The notes: generated from the letters alone by a model not told the origin. DNA of 63,577 nt from Planctomycetota bacterium (GCA_022711465.1 JAKLEZ010000031.1:1-63577), one strand, 5' to 3'. Positions 9,504-18,227 are shown, counted from the first letter of the stretch. Made by a program: numbers and translations.

Positions 9504-9887
9504 TGGCACGATTGCCATGCATGCAGTCTCCGCTTCCTGGGGACGCAGACGGTGTCGTTGCCGTTCGTGAGCTGGCGGGTTGCTTCTGGTGGCCATCCTG
9601 GCAGAATCTCGCAGAACACCCGATGCCTTAACCAGCAGCAGGCGTCTGCCTCGTCGTACTCCGATTCAGATGGACCTGACGAAGTAACTCCCCACGACCA
9701 AAGGATGGGAGCCAAGGAATCACACTTCGGAAGAGCAGTGCGTGACTCCCACCCCCCGAGCAACCACTATGCAACCACTGAAACAGATCGCGATGCCTCA
9801 ATCTCATCCAACCATTCATTGATGGTGGCCATTTGGCATTCCTCAGGCGAAGGCAGCGAGCGTAGATTGCTCCCCTGACCATGATGA
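9504..9887. other. Intergenic gap between convergent genes
   Basis: About 380 bp between the glycosidase-like gene (plus) and the M28 peptidase gene (minus). No strong terminator hairpin was found. A 21-codon minus-strand frame (9767-9832) starts with an ATG preceded by GAGGA at ~8 nt and reads MATINEWLDEIEAS; it may be the first codons of a lost gene or chance. Confidence 0.4.
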
Positions 9888-11561
9888 TCAGCGTACCTCG
9901 AACTTCTTGCCAAAAAAGTCGTTATCGTTCCAGCGAGGGCGCTTGGTCTCCATCGCAATCCCATAACCAAGCTGAAACGCGAACCTGGCAAACCGCGCGC
10001 TGCTCTCATATGAGATTGGCTGACTAAGGTCATCTTTTGGCGAGTGGTAGACGGTGGCCAGCCATCGTTTCCAGAGCGCCAGCCCATCGACGCCGGGCTG
10101 CATACTGTTGACACCAAGGCTGATCATTATCGAGGGGATACCCTTCTTCACAAATGAGAACTGATCGCTCCGAAGGAACACGCCTTGCTCTGGAAAGGGG
10201 TCGGAACTCACAGCAAATCCGGTCTGGCTGGCAGCATGTTGGACCTCTGCGCGAAGTGAAGAGTGCTCTGCCCCGAACGCGACCACATCGCCGGCCGATG
10301 CGAGCGTTGGTCCTCCGTCGAAGTTGATGTCGGCCACGATCTGTCCCTGCGGGATGGTGGGATGACAGGCAAAGTAGTCGGAGCCAAGGAACCCAGCCTC
10401 TTCGCCGGTCACAAACAGGAAGATGATGCTCCGTCTGGGCCGCTCAGGCAAAGCGGCAAACGCCCGCGCCACCTCCAAGAGCACCGCACAGCCCCACGCA
10501 TTGTCTATCGCGCCGTTGTAGATCGAATCTCCATCCACGGCGTCCCCGATCCCCAGGTGATCCACATGGGCGGAGTACAGGACGTATTCACGTTTGAGAA
10601 CTGGGTCGGAACCTTCCAGCACGGCTGCGAGGTTGTCGCTTTCGACCTTTTCGTGTCGGCTGCGGAACCTGATCGCAACACTCTTCGAGAGGGCGAACCG
10701 CGGCGGCGTGCCTTTCTCCGCGGCCTCGAATACCTCGGCCAGCCCATGCGTCTCATTGGCGAAAAGCGCCTCAGCACCGGATCGGCTTAGAGCCGCGCAG
10801 ACCTTCAGAGAGTCATCAAGACCGCCCGGTTGACCGTTGGCATTGAGCCAGCGCAGCGAGTTGGACCGCACTCCCCGGAGAAGAAGCGTCCAGGGCAGGC
10901 GTTTCTCGGTAGCTGGCGATGCGATGTTGAGTACGCCGATGGCTCCATGTGCGATTGCATTGGCTCGCTTCACGTCGCCGTCTGAGTAATAGGCTTGCAC
11001 GGTCGGGGGAAATGAGGACGGTGCCTCCCATGCCAGTATCGCGACGATCTTCCCTTTCACGTCAAGGTCAGCGTAGTCGTCATACCCGTGTTCCGGGGCG
11101 GTCACCCCAAATCCCGCAAAGACGACGCCGGCAGACGCGCCGCCTTCCGTATTGCAGTGCGTATCCATCACCACGAAGTCCCTGCCGTAGACCAGACTCC
11201 TTGTGCCGTCGGCGGCCTTGACTTCGAGCGTTGTTTCCCTCTCCTCGACTGTGGTCCGAACGAGTGGCACCCTCTGAAAGAAACCACTGCCTGCTCCCGC
11301 GCCGCGCAAACCCGAGGCTTCGCACTGGGCGCGGAGGTATTTCACCGCCAGATTGTGCCCGCGTGAACCCGTGTTCCGGCCCTCCAGAAGATCGTCCGCC
11401 AGGAATTCCAGATGCGCTCGAATGGCTTCGGGCCGGACCGGCTCCGCGCCGATACCGCCTGAATGGGTCGTGCGGTCGGGACCAACAGCCAATGCTCGCG
11501 GCTTATCTCCGCATCCTGCGAGCAGCCCTGTCCCGACGAGGAGAACCAGCAGAAGACGCAT
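9888..11561 (-). CDS. M28-family metallopeptidase lipoprotein with PA domain
   Basis: A 557-aa lipoprotein: signal LLLVLLVGTGLLAGC with the lipobox Cys near residue 17. A PA-like insert occupies ~150-250 (GVVFAGFGVTAPEHGYDDYADLDVKGKIVAIL). The M28 aminopeptidase domain (~305-545) has the expected di-zinc ligands: YSAHVDHLG (His ~331), NGAIDNAWG (Asp ~352), VTGEEAGFLGSDYF (catalytic and metal Glu ~385), INFDGG (Asp ~414) and VYHSPKDD (His ~505). Probable function: release of N-terminal amino acids from peptides at the cell surface or in the periplasm. It has its own sigma-70-like promoter (see 11627-11655). Nothing is missing from the active site. Confidence 0.9.
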   Translation of the reverse strand: MRLLLVLLVGTGLLAGCGDKPRALAVGPDRTTHSGGIGAEPVRPEAIRAHLEFLADDLLEGRNTGSRGHNLAVKYLRAQCEASGLRGAGAGSGFFQRVPLVRTTVEERETTLEVKAADGTRSLVYGRDFVVMDTHCNTEGGASAGVVFAGFGVTAPEHGYDDYADLDVKGKIVAILAWEAPSSFPPTVQAYYSDGDVKRANAIAHGAIGVLNIASPATEKRLPWTLLLRGVRSNSLRWLNANGQPGGLDDSLKVCAALSRSGAEALFANETHGLAEVFEAAEKGTPPRFALSKSVAIRFRSRHEKVESDNLAAVLEGSDPVLKREYVLYSAHVDHLGIGDAVDGDSIYNGAIDNAWGCAVLLEVARAFAALPERPRRSIIFLFVTGEEAGFLGSDYFACHPTIPQGQIVADINFDGGPTLASAGDVVAFGAEHSSLRAEVQHAASQTGFAVSSDPFPEQGVFLRSDQFSFVKKGIPSIMISLGVNSMQPGVDGLALWKRWLATVYHSPKDDLSQPISYESSARFARFAFQLGYGIAMETKRPRWNDNDFFGKKFEVR

Positions 11562-11626
11562 AATCGTTTACTCCCGCGTCACGGGCATGCTTCACGTTTC
11601 GAGAGGGTTGTCCGTGCTGTGGCCTG

Positions 11627-11655
11627 AAGCTATCGACTCGCCCAGGCAGGGTCAA
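11627..11655 (-). promoter_or_regulatory. Sigma-70-type promoter for the M28 peptidase gene
   Basis: On the minus strand TTGACC (11655-11650) and TAGCTT (11632-11627) are separated by exactly 17 bp, about 65 bp before the start codon at 11561. The -10 hexamer is identical to that of the promoter at 31790-31818. Confidence 0.5.
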
Positions 11656-11661
11656 TCCCTG

Positions 11662-12149
11662 GCCTGAATCCTGTCAATGCGCACACCCGAGTTGTAGGTT
11701 CGAACCCCCCTCCCTTTCCCTACAACCATTAGTCCTGGCCCAGTTGGAACTTAGGTTGTAGTGGCCAGGTGCTTAGTCGGCGTGAGGAGTAACCCTGCAA
11801 CCAGAAAGCGACCTCCTGCATGCAGAACTGCGGTTTCTGGCCGCTTGACGGCCATGCGGTGGGCATGCCGGCGCCATCGCTGCATGTCCGGTGGCTTCAT
11901 TGACTCGCCGTGCGGCGGCGACCACGATACAGAGAATGCCCCGCAGAGTAAGCCATCACCCAGGAGAGCCTTGGCGGGGGCATCAGGCTTCGGTGGCATC
12001 AACGGTGCTGGCGTCTCTCGAGAGCATGGAGCGGCAGCCAGGCCTCGCAGCTCATGTTTACAGCCAACGCTGGGGTCTGGGGCGGCAGCCGCACGCCGGC
12101 CGGCGCCCACGCCCCTTTTGATCATGATGTCCGCGTGGCACACCTGCGT
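11662..12149. other. Gene-poor stretch with a tRNA T-arm-like fragment
   Basis: No supportable gene. Near 11690-11740 TTGTAGG and CCTACAA flank GGTTCGAACCC, a T-arm-like string without the rest of a tRNA. The remainder contains only open frames of skewed composition. Confidence 0.35.
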
Positions 12150-12350
12150 CCAACAGCGTCGTGACGCCCTTGATGCTGGCCTTCGAGCCCAAAGAACCCG
12201 GTATCATGGCACGCCCGCCGCGCGACCCGAACCGGTCGATCATCACCGCGGACGTCGCGATCCGCATGTTCCTGATCGCAGGGGTCATGCTGGTCGGCGG
12301 ATTCGGTATCTTCAAGTGGGAGCTCTATCGTGGGCTCGGCGAGGCGGCAG
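12150..12350 (+). pseudogene. Cation-transporting P-type ATPase fragment
   Basis: The plus-strand frame reads VVTPLMLAFEPKEPGIM then ARPPRDPNRSIITADVAIRMFLIAGVMLVGGFGIFKWELYRG. This is the C-terminal membrane region of a PacL/PMA-type cation ATPase: the LAFEPKEPGIMxRPPRDP signature is characteristic. Only ~65 residues of a protein of ~850-900 aa remain; upstream sequence gives no matching catalytic region and downstream the homology ends near 12345, precisely where the antiporter fragment on the opposite strand also ends. It is a rearrangement scar, not an expressed gene. The frame itself runs on to a stop at 12370. Confidence 0.75.
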
Positions 12351-14525
12351 GCCGACGGCTGCCCCTGTGAGCATCTGTTGAACGAATGCGGGGACCGCGC
12401 TCCACCACGAGCCCGCGGGATTCTTCAGAAGGGCTATCGTTGCTACGGTCAGGAAGACCGCCATCGGATCGTTGCTGCCCGATTCGAGCTCCAACAGCGG
12501 CCTGAGCTGGCCTTTCAGGCTGACGCTTCGTGACCGGAGGACCGCGAAAACGGCTGCGGCGTCCGTTGAGGAGATGACCGAGCCCAACAACAGACCTTCC
12601 AACCAGGAGAAGCCCAGCAGCACGACGGCCAACGCCGCCACCAGGACGGCGGTCAGGAAGACGCCGGCGGTGGCAAGGACCATGCCGGTCCGCAAGACCG
12701 GCCGGACGCTTTGCCAATCGGTGTCCAACCCGCCCGAGAACAGGATGAACGCCAACGCCAGGGTGCCCAGGAGCTTGGCGGTGCGGGCATCATCAAAGTG
12801 GAATCCTCCCGGCCCTTCCGAACCGGCCAACATGCCGATCAACAGGAACATCAGGAGCGCCGGCACCCCTAACCCTACAACGCTGACACCCTCGCTCCAA
12901 CTCATGACATATCCACCCACAAGCGACGGCGAGAGCGGGGCTGAGATGTCGAGCACCTGCAGGCCGTCAGAACCGTCCGCCACGTAAGCGTAGTCACCGA
13001 CAACGCTGACATCGAAGGCGAGCCCGTTCGTGTTATAAGTGCTGACATGCAGCGGGCTCAGCGGATCTGAGATGTCGATCACGGTGAGTCCGGTGTCATT
13101 GTCCGCGACGTAAGCCTGGTTGCCGGAGACCGATAGACCGGATGCAGCATAGAAATCCGGGCTCAGGTCGCACTGGCTGACAAGTGTGGGGGCACTGGGA
13201 TCCAGGATGTCAACCACCTGGAAAGTGTTTCCCCCGGCCAGGTAAGCATGTGCGCCCGACACGGCCAGATCGTTGCCCTGCCCGCATTCGTGGCAGACGC
13301 CGACGAGCGTCGGTGACGCTGGGTTGGACATATCAAACACCTTCAAGCCCGCGTCGTAGCAGGCAACGTACGTGTAACTGCCGGAAGTCAGGATGCCCTC
13401 ACCGTCCCCGCCCAGGCCGGGGCTTCCCGCAAGTACGGGAGAGGCTGGATTGGAAACATCAATCACTCGAAGGCTTTCCCCCTCTTCGGCCATGTAGACG
13501 TAGTTTCCGGATACTGCGATATCGCGAACAGGCCCACTCACCCCATAGTTGTAGCCTCCCGCCCACGTGGGCAACACGGGGTTCGACATGTCGACGATCT
13601 GAAGGCCAGCGGCGGCGTCTGCGACGTACGCGTAATCGCCCCCAACTGTAACCCCGTAGGAAATCCCGGGTGTGTCGTATCCGCCAACCAAGACGGGGGA
13701 AGCGGGAATCGAGACATCGACCACTTGCAGCCCGAGAGAAAAAGCCGTCACAAGCGCGTAGTTGCCACTGACAGCCATGCCCGCGGCGTATCCAACATCC
13801 CTGCAGCTACCGATCAGAATGGGGGAAGCAGGATTCATGATATCGATTACGTGCAGGCCGCTGTTACCCGCAAGGTAGGCATAGCCGGCAACCACCGCCA
13901 CTTTGTACACCCAGACACCCGTGATATACTGAGCCACGGTCGAGGGTGAGCTTGCGTTCGAGATGTTGACCACGATAAGACCCGACGGACCGGCCGCCAC
14001 ATAGGCGTAATTGCCCGAAACGGCCACACCCTGGGGGACACCGGTTTTCTTGATGGTCCCGACACATGTTGGCGATGCGGGGTCGGAGACGTCAAGCACT
14101 TGGAAGCCCGGGAGTTCTCCGCCCACGAGGCAGACGTAGCTCCCGGATACAGCCACGTCAGCGGCATAGTACGTCTGATACGCGCCGACCTGCACGGGGG
14201 CGACGGGGCTCGACACATCGATCACCAGGAGCCCGGCACCGCCAGCCGCCACGTAGACGTAGTTGCCGGAAACAGCCACGTTCTCTACCACGCCGAGCAG
14301 AGGGTCGCTCTTGCCGAGCAAGGTTGGGCTGGATGGATGAGAGATATCGAGCACCGCCAATCGTGGCCCGATGCCCAGATACGCCCGCTCACCCTGGACC
14401 GCAATCGCATAACTCGGTCCGCCATACTGAGCAACGAACTCGATTGGGCCTTGTGCCTGCGCCCCTGCCGCGCCGACGGCCATCGTCGCCAACACCAGCC
14501 AGGCCAACCCGTGTCTTCTCGTCAT
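12312..14525 (-). CDS. Chimeric ORF: secreted LVIVD-repeat beta-propeller fused to Na+/H+ antiporter fragment
   Basis: A 737-aa open frame. Start at 14525 has GGAGAAG 6 nt upstream and a signal peptide (LAWLVLATMAVGAAGAQAQ). Residues ~25-550 are about a dozen ~43-aa LVIVD repeats with the pattern VAVSGNYAYVA...GLQVIDVSNPASPTLVG, a family of secreted beta-propellers. The last repeat breaks off at EGVSVVG, where GDYAYVAD would be expected, and continues directly as LGVPALLMFLLIGML, i.e. an antiporter (see next entry). The join is in frame at ~12870-12875. The natural propeller C-terminus is therefore lost. An engineered-looking fusion of periplasmic propeller to membrane segments could still be expressed, but recombination debris is the simpler reading. 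Confidence 0.8.
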   Translation of the reverse strand: MTRRHGLAWLVLATMAVGAAGAQAQGPIEFVAQYGGPSYAIAVQGERAYLGIGPRLAVLDISHPSSPTLLGKSDPLLGVVENVAVSGNYVYVAAGGAGLLVIDVSSPVAPVQVGAYQTYYAADVAVSGSYVCLVGGELPGFQVLDVSDPASPTCVGTIKKTGVPQGVAVSGNYAYVAAGPSGLIVVNISNASSPSTVAQYITGVWVYKVAVVAGYAYLAGNSGLHVIDIMNPASPILIGSCRDVGYAAGMAVSGNYALVTAFSLGLQVVDVSIPASPVLVGGYDTPGISYGVTVGGDYAYVADAAAGLQIVDMSNPVLPTWAGGYNYGVSGPVRDIAVSGNYVYMAEEGESLRVIDVSNPASPVLAGSPGLGGDGEGILTSGSYTYVACYDAGLKVFDMSNPASPTLVGVCHECGQGNDLAVSGAHAYLAGGNTFQVVDILDPSAPTLVSQCDLSPDFYAASGLSVSGNQAYVADNDTGLTVIDISDPLSPLHVSTYNTNGLAFDVSVVGDYAYVADGSDGLQVLDISAPLSPSLVGGYVMSWSEGVSVVGLGVPALLMFLLIGMLAGSEGPGGFHFDDARTAKLLGTLALAFILFSGGLDTDWQSVRPVLRTGMVLATAGVFLTAVLVAALAVVLLGFSWLEGLLLGSVISSTDAAAVFAVLRSRSVSLKGQLRPLLELESGSNDPMAVFLTVATIALLKNPAGSWWSAVPAFVQQMLTGAAVGLPPRRAHDRAPT
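12350..12872 (-). pseudogene. Na+/H+ (K+/H+) antiporter N-terminal half, CPA1/NhaP2-like, fused into the propeller ORF
   Basis: Within the chimeric frame, residues from LGVPALLMFLLIGMLAGSEGPGG onward match the CPA1 antiporter NhaP2/CvrA: GTLALAFILFSGGLDTDW, VLAALAVVLLGFSWLEGLLLGSVISSTDAAAVFAVLRSR, and LLELESGSNDPMAVFLT with the transport-site motif SNDP. The first ~25 residues (first membrane helix) and everything after FVQQMLTGAAVG are absent, including the second half of the membrane domain and the cytosolic RCK part. It cannot make a working transporter. Both ends are sharp junctions: to the propeller at ~12872 and to the P-type ATPase remnant at ~12350. Confidence 0.85.
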
Positions 14526-14654
14526 AGCGGCTTCTCCGTCCATTGCCCCGAGGAACGGTCTCGCTACCCGCTCTCCAAACATACCCCACAAACCTCACCA
14601 ATTCCTCACCTCATCGTCACGGTTTCCTCACTTTTGCGGATTCTGAACAAATCA

Positions 14655-14683
14655 GGCAACACCCTGCCGTTGCCGATCGTCTA
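14655..14683 (+). promoter_or_regulatory. Candidate ECF-type promoter upstream of the sigma gene
   Basis: GGCAAC (14655-14660) and CGTCTA (14678-14683) are separated by 17 bp, close to the general ECF pattern GGAAC-N16/17-CGTC. It lies 60 bp before the ECF sigma start at 14744, which would fit autoregulation. TAATAT overlaps the -10 side, so a housekeeping promoter is also possible. Confidence 0.4.
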
Positions 14684-14743
14684 ATATGTGAGCTTTGCAG
14701 CCGGTCCCATGGAACATCTCTGAGGAAGGTTCGGGAGACCGTT

Positions 14744-15388
14744 ATGGAGTCGCAGCAGGAGCAGCGCTTGCTGAGAGAGATCCGCGCCGGCCAGCGGGGT
14801 GCGTGCGCAGAGTTGGCCCGCGCGCACTACGTGGCCGTTTACCAGTTCTGCGCCCACCTGAGCAGGGATCCGGAAGAGGCCGAGGACCTCACGCAGGACA
14901 CGTTTACCAGGGCGTGGGTCAACCTGGGTAGCTTCCGCGGCGAGTCCTCCTTTGCAGCATGGCTCCATCGGATTGTCTGTTGCCTATGGCTAGACAGCCG
15001 GCGTCGGGCGGCACTGGGGCAAGCTGCACTGGGTCGATGGGCCGACGAGGGATCCAGGCCAATCCCTGAACCCTTTGCTCCGCTGCGGGGACTGATCGTC
15101 GAGGAAGAGACGAAACGGCTGTATGGGGCCGTGCAAGGGCTCCCCGAGAGTTAGCGGCTGGTGGTCGTGCTTCACTACCTCCAGGGGCTCAGCTACGAGG
15201 AAATGGCCGCTGTGCTGGCCGAGCCGACCGGAACCCTCAAGGCTCGAACCCGGCGGGCCCTGGAGCAGCTACGGGAGTCGTTCCGGACTGAGGTGAATCA
15301 TGAGCGAGCACGAGGAGTTGAGCGAGCTGTTGGAACTGGAGGCGCGGCTGCGCGACCTGCCCCGGCCGACGGTGCCGCCGGGGCTTGA
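14744..15388 (+). pseudogene. ECF RNA polymerase sigma factor with in-frame amber codon
   Basis: The frame from 14744 (GGAG upstream) encodes sigma region 2: LVREI-like start, RAHYVAVYQFCAHLSRDPEEAEDLTQDTFTRAWVNLGSFRGESSFAAWLHRI. It then reaches GLPES, a TAG at 15152-15154, and continues without any shift as RLVVVLHYLQGLSYEEMAAVLAEPTGTLKARTRRALEQLRE, a normal region 4. Homologues have an aromatic or other residue at this spot (LPE-x-RLVVVLHYL), so a TAC/TAT to TAG change explains it. The frame runs to 15388, overlapping the anti-sigma start at 15300. Unless the stop is suppressed or is a sequencing error, the product is a region-2-only protein. The two downstream genes appear to be in the same operon. 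Confidence 0.85.
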
Positions 15389-15659
15389 GGGCAAGCTGCT
15401 CGACGCCATACCCGAGAGCGCCAGTGGCCCGATACCCAGCCGCGCGTTGCTCTGGAAGCGGATCGTTCCGGCCGCGGCGGCCGTTGCCGCAACCGTCGCG
15501 ATTGCGATCCTGTTGAGGGAGTCCCCGGTCTTCTCCCGGCGCGCGCCAAGAGTCGATATGCGAGCGACGTCCCCCGAGTACGTGCTGGCCCAGAAGACGT
15601 CACAGAACCCACAGGAGACCAACCCATGGAATATCCTGCCCACCCTTCCAAAGTCTTAG
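15300..15659 (+). CDS. Putative anti-sigma factor (single-pass membrane protein)
   Basis: A 119-aa protein starting inside the sigma gene. The N-terminal cytoplasmic part is acidic and Leu-rich (EHEELSELLELEARLRDLPRPTVPPGLEGKLL), followed by one transmembrane segment at ~58-78 (IVPAAAAVAATVAIAILL) and a short extracytoplasmic tail. Size, topology and position directly after an ECF sigma gene are typical of anti-sigma factors; there is no HxxxCxxC zinc motif. Its end overlaps the start of the downstream secreted-protein gene by 34 bp. Regulation of the disrupted sigma factor is inferred from context only. Confidence 0.65.
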   Translation: MSEHEELSELLELEARLRDLPRPTVPPGLEGKLLDAIPESASGPIPSRALLWKRIVPAAAAVAATVAIAILLRESPVFSRRAPRVDMRATSPEYVLAQKTSQNPQETNPWNILPTLPKS

Positions 15660-17653
15660 CGGTCGTCCTGCTCGACATCGCGTTGATCGCCGGAATCTGC
15701 CATGCCGAGGACGGTGGGAACCTCCTGCTGAATCCCGGCGCGGAGCAGGGAATGAACGATCAGCCCTCGATCTGGTCCGCGGCGCAGGTTCCGGCCGAGG
15801 GCCTGCGCATGTGGCGGGCCACGGACACTTTCCACAGCGGGTCGGCCAGCCTGGCCATTGCCAACGCACATGATTATGAACGCGAAAGATCGAACAACTG
15901 GGTCCAGGACCTCCAGCGGGTGCCGCAGGGTGCGCGACTGCGTGTCGGCGCATGGATCAAGACCCGAGGAGCCGAAGCCGTCAACGTCTGCCTCCAGTGC
16001 TGGGACCAACAGGGCGAGAATCTGCTGGCATTCGCCACGACACCCGTGGTTCGTGGCGATCAGGGGTGGCTCTTCCTGCAAAGCGATCCCGTCGCAGTGC
16101 CGTCGCAGACGGCCGTGATCGCCGTGCGAGCCGCATTGACCGGCAAGGGCGAAGCGTGGTTCGACGATCTCTCGGTCACGCGGCTTTCCCCCCTGATGGC
16201 CGGCCCCGGAGAGGAGAAGCTACGCGAGGTGGTGGACGGCCGAATCGTCCGCACAATCCCGGTCACCAAGGACTGCATGATCATTTCTTACTTCCCCGAC
16301 GCGGACCTCGGCACCCTGGACAGCATCGCGGTGGCCGACAACGACGGTGGAGTCCGAATGCTGGCGGCATGGAACTGGCTGGCTGTCTCGCCGGCGGAAG
16401 CCTCGGACCCGGATCTGCGATTCGTTCTGGCGGTCTACTCGCGCGAGACGATCTCCCAAGGGACAGCCGGCAAGATCCTGGTGAGCGAGATCCTGGAGCC
16501 GTGGAAGGAGTGCACCTCGTGGAAGCGCCAGCCGCGCCTCGACGACAAACCAGTGGCGAGCGTGGACTTCGCCCCGGGAAACGGATGGAAGCTGTTCGAC
16601 CTGACATCCCTGATCCGCTCGCAGTACACCCGAAAGAAGGAACTCTTCGGCATCGAGCTTCGATTCGCCGACGAGAATCGCACCTCCAAGGCACCGGCTA
16701 GCCGGGCGACTTCCCCCGCGGGCGGGAGTGACAATTGGTCGGGCTACAATTCCGTCAGCCGAGAGGGGATCGGCGAGTGGTCAGCCTGCCGGCCGAGATT
16801 GCTGGTCGTCGCATCCCGACAAACACCTTCGACCCAGCCCGCCTCAGTGATGACGACCCGCGAAATGCTCGACCAGTTGGAGTGGCTGGCAAGCCTGAAA
16901 GACCTGCAGATCGAATCGGTGCCCGGCTCAGGTGATGGATACCATGAGGCAACGAGGAGAGCGGCAAGCGCGGTTTCGTCCGAGGCGGGAATCCCGATCT
17001 ACGAGCAGTACGTGCAGCGTTTTCCGCTGACGCCCGACGGAATCCGGATGATGAATCTTCTCGGGAGTGTGTACGCCAGCACGGGACGCCCCGAGGAGGC
17101 GCGAAGGATACTGCAGATCGCCCTGACCCTCGCCAGGGACGAGCCTTTCGCAGGCATCATCGAGATCGACCTGGCCGACGTCGATACCAAGGCCGGCCGA
17201 CTTGATGCCGCCGAGGCCCGCCTGCGCCGCCTGATGGCCAGGCCGGCGCCTGCGTCGTTCAGCGATTGGCAGGAGGTGGTCCCGTCCATCCTGGCCTATG
17301 AGTACATCGCGAAGATCGATCAGAAACGCGGCCATCGGGACGAGGCCGACAAGACGCTGAGGCAGATGGCGGAGACGGTCGCAAACATGATGCAGGCTCA
17401 CCCGGACGCCGACTTCCTGCCGTCCTATCTCGTTGCCGCCTACCACCATCGGCTGGACCTCCTCCTGGAGGCGACACCACCGGACTTGGCCGGCGCCCGG
17501 CGACTGGTGGACGAATTGCGGGTCCGTCTGCCGAGCGGCTACTGGGACGACATCGAAAACCCGCTGTCAATCCTGCGATCGATCGAGTTTGTCGAACGTC
17601 GGATGCAGACGCAGACCACTCAGCCGATCTCGCCCGGACGGCGGCTGCGCTAG
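15626..17653 (+). CDS. Exported CBM4/9-like and TPR protein of the sigma locus
   Basis: A 675-aa protein with signal peptide (VLAVVLLDIALIAGICHA). Residues ~30-195 are a CBM4/9-like jelly roll (NLLLNPGAEQGMND, SGSASLAIANAHD, GARLRVGAWIKTRGA, GEAWFDDLSVTRL). Residues ~210-390 form a second beta-rich domain resembling DNRLRE-type modules (DSIAVADNDGG, GNGWKLFDLTSLIRSQY). Residues ~440-650 are helical TPR-like repeats (YVQRFPLTPDGIRMMNLLGSVYASTGRPEEARRIL, LDAAEARLRRLM). It overlaps the anti-sigma gene by 34 bp, so it is likely the effector of this ECF locus. Carbohydrate binding and a scaffold role are inferred; no catalytic domain is recognised. Confidence 0.7.
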   Translation: MEYPAHPSKVLAVVLLDIALIAGICHAEDGGNLLLNPGAEQGMNDQPSIWSAAQVPAEGLRMWRATDTFHSGSASLAIANAHDYERERSNNWVQDLQRVPQGARLRVGAWIKTRGAEAVNVCLQCWDQQGENLLAFATTPVVRGDQGWLFLQSDPVAVPSQTAVIAVRAALTGKGEAWFDDLSVTRLSPLMAGPGEEKLREVVDGRIVRTIPVTKDCMIISYFPDADLGTLDSIAVADNDGGVRMLAAWNWLAVSPAEASDPDLRFVLAVYSRETISQGTAGKILVSEILEPWKECTSWKRQPRLDDKPVASVDFAPGNGWKLFDLTSLIRSQYTRKKELFGIELRFADENRTSKAPASRATSPAGGSDNWSGYNSVSREGIGEWSACRPRLLVVASRQTPSTQPASVMTTREMLDQLEWLASLKDLQIESVPGSGDGYHEATRRAASAVSSEAGIPIYEQYVQRFPLTPDGIRMMNLLGSVYASTGRPEEARRILQIALTLARDEPFAGIIEIDLADVDTKAGRLDAAEARLRRLMARPAPASFSDWQEVVPSILAYEYIAKIDQKRGHRDEADKTLRQMAETVANMMQAHPDADFLPSYLVAAYHHRLDLLLEATPPDLAGARRLVDELRVRLPSGYWDDIENPLSILRSIEFVERRMQTQTTQPISPGRRLR

Positions 17654-17725
17654 ATCCGCATACCGAAAGGCACGGTGCGGAGCTACGGAGCACGTGACTT
17701 GTCATCGAGCCATCGATTACCCGGA

Positions 17726-18022
17726 TGTTCCTTATCGCCGCCGGGCTGATTGGCTGCGCGGAGTACCGCGAGTTGGATGCGGCCGCTGGCCTCGCACACG
17801 CCCTACCGTAGCATGCGATTCATCGGCTGTGCGAGCCAGGCGGTTTGGCGGGCGAGTTCTCGGCAGCCGCGCTCTCCAGCAGCACCTCCAAGCCGACATT
17901 TCCCAGACAACCTCACCCGGCTATACCGCCGGGCGGTGTTCGGCTATTGTACAGCGCCTCAGAACTCGAACGGTATCGACTCAATCGTCGCCCGTTTGTC
18001 CTTCCGCCTGAAGTGGATCTAA
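17726..18022 (+). CDS. Possible small lipoprotein
   Basis: A 98-aa frame starting MFLIAAGLIGCAEYREL: a very short hydrophobic stretch with an LIGC lipobox. The rest is Arg/Ser-rich and unlike any family I know, and there is no convincing ribosome-binding site. It is the only candidate in the 574-bp gap between the CBM/TPR gene and the hydrolase gene; it may well be chance. Confidence 0.2.
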
Positions 18023-18227
18023 CGCCGCCTGGTCCGTTGATCCAAGTGGCCAACGAACGGATCGCTGATCGAGTCTCTCGTCGTAGTCGTTTCCTGCCGG
18101 TTCTTGCGCGTGGCAGCCATATGCGGAACGGCGAGCCCTTACTCTCTCCGCCAAAGGGCAGACAACACCTCTTGGCAAGCACGTTGTAGCACCTGCTGCG
18201 GACATAACCGTAGGACTATTTGCATAC

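Noticed and set aside
11690..11740. Possible tRNA at GGTTCGAACCC
   Set aside because: Only a T-arm-like string; acceptor, D and anticodon arms cannot be built around it.
12001..12149. Catalytic part of the P-type ATPase upstream of the fragment
   Set aside because: None of the three frames shows the DKTGT or hinge motifs; only the C-terminal region is recognisable.
15140..15175. Pyrrolysine or other programmed recoding at the amber codon
   Set aside because: No downstream recoding element or suppressor tRNA is visible in the window; a simple nonsense change is more economical.
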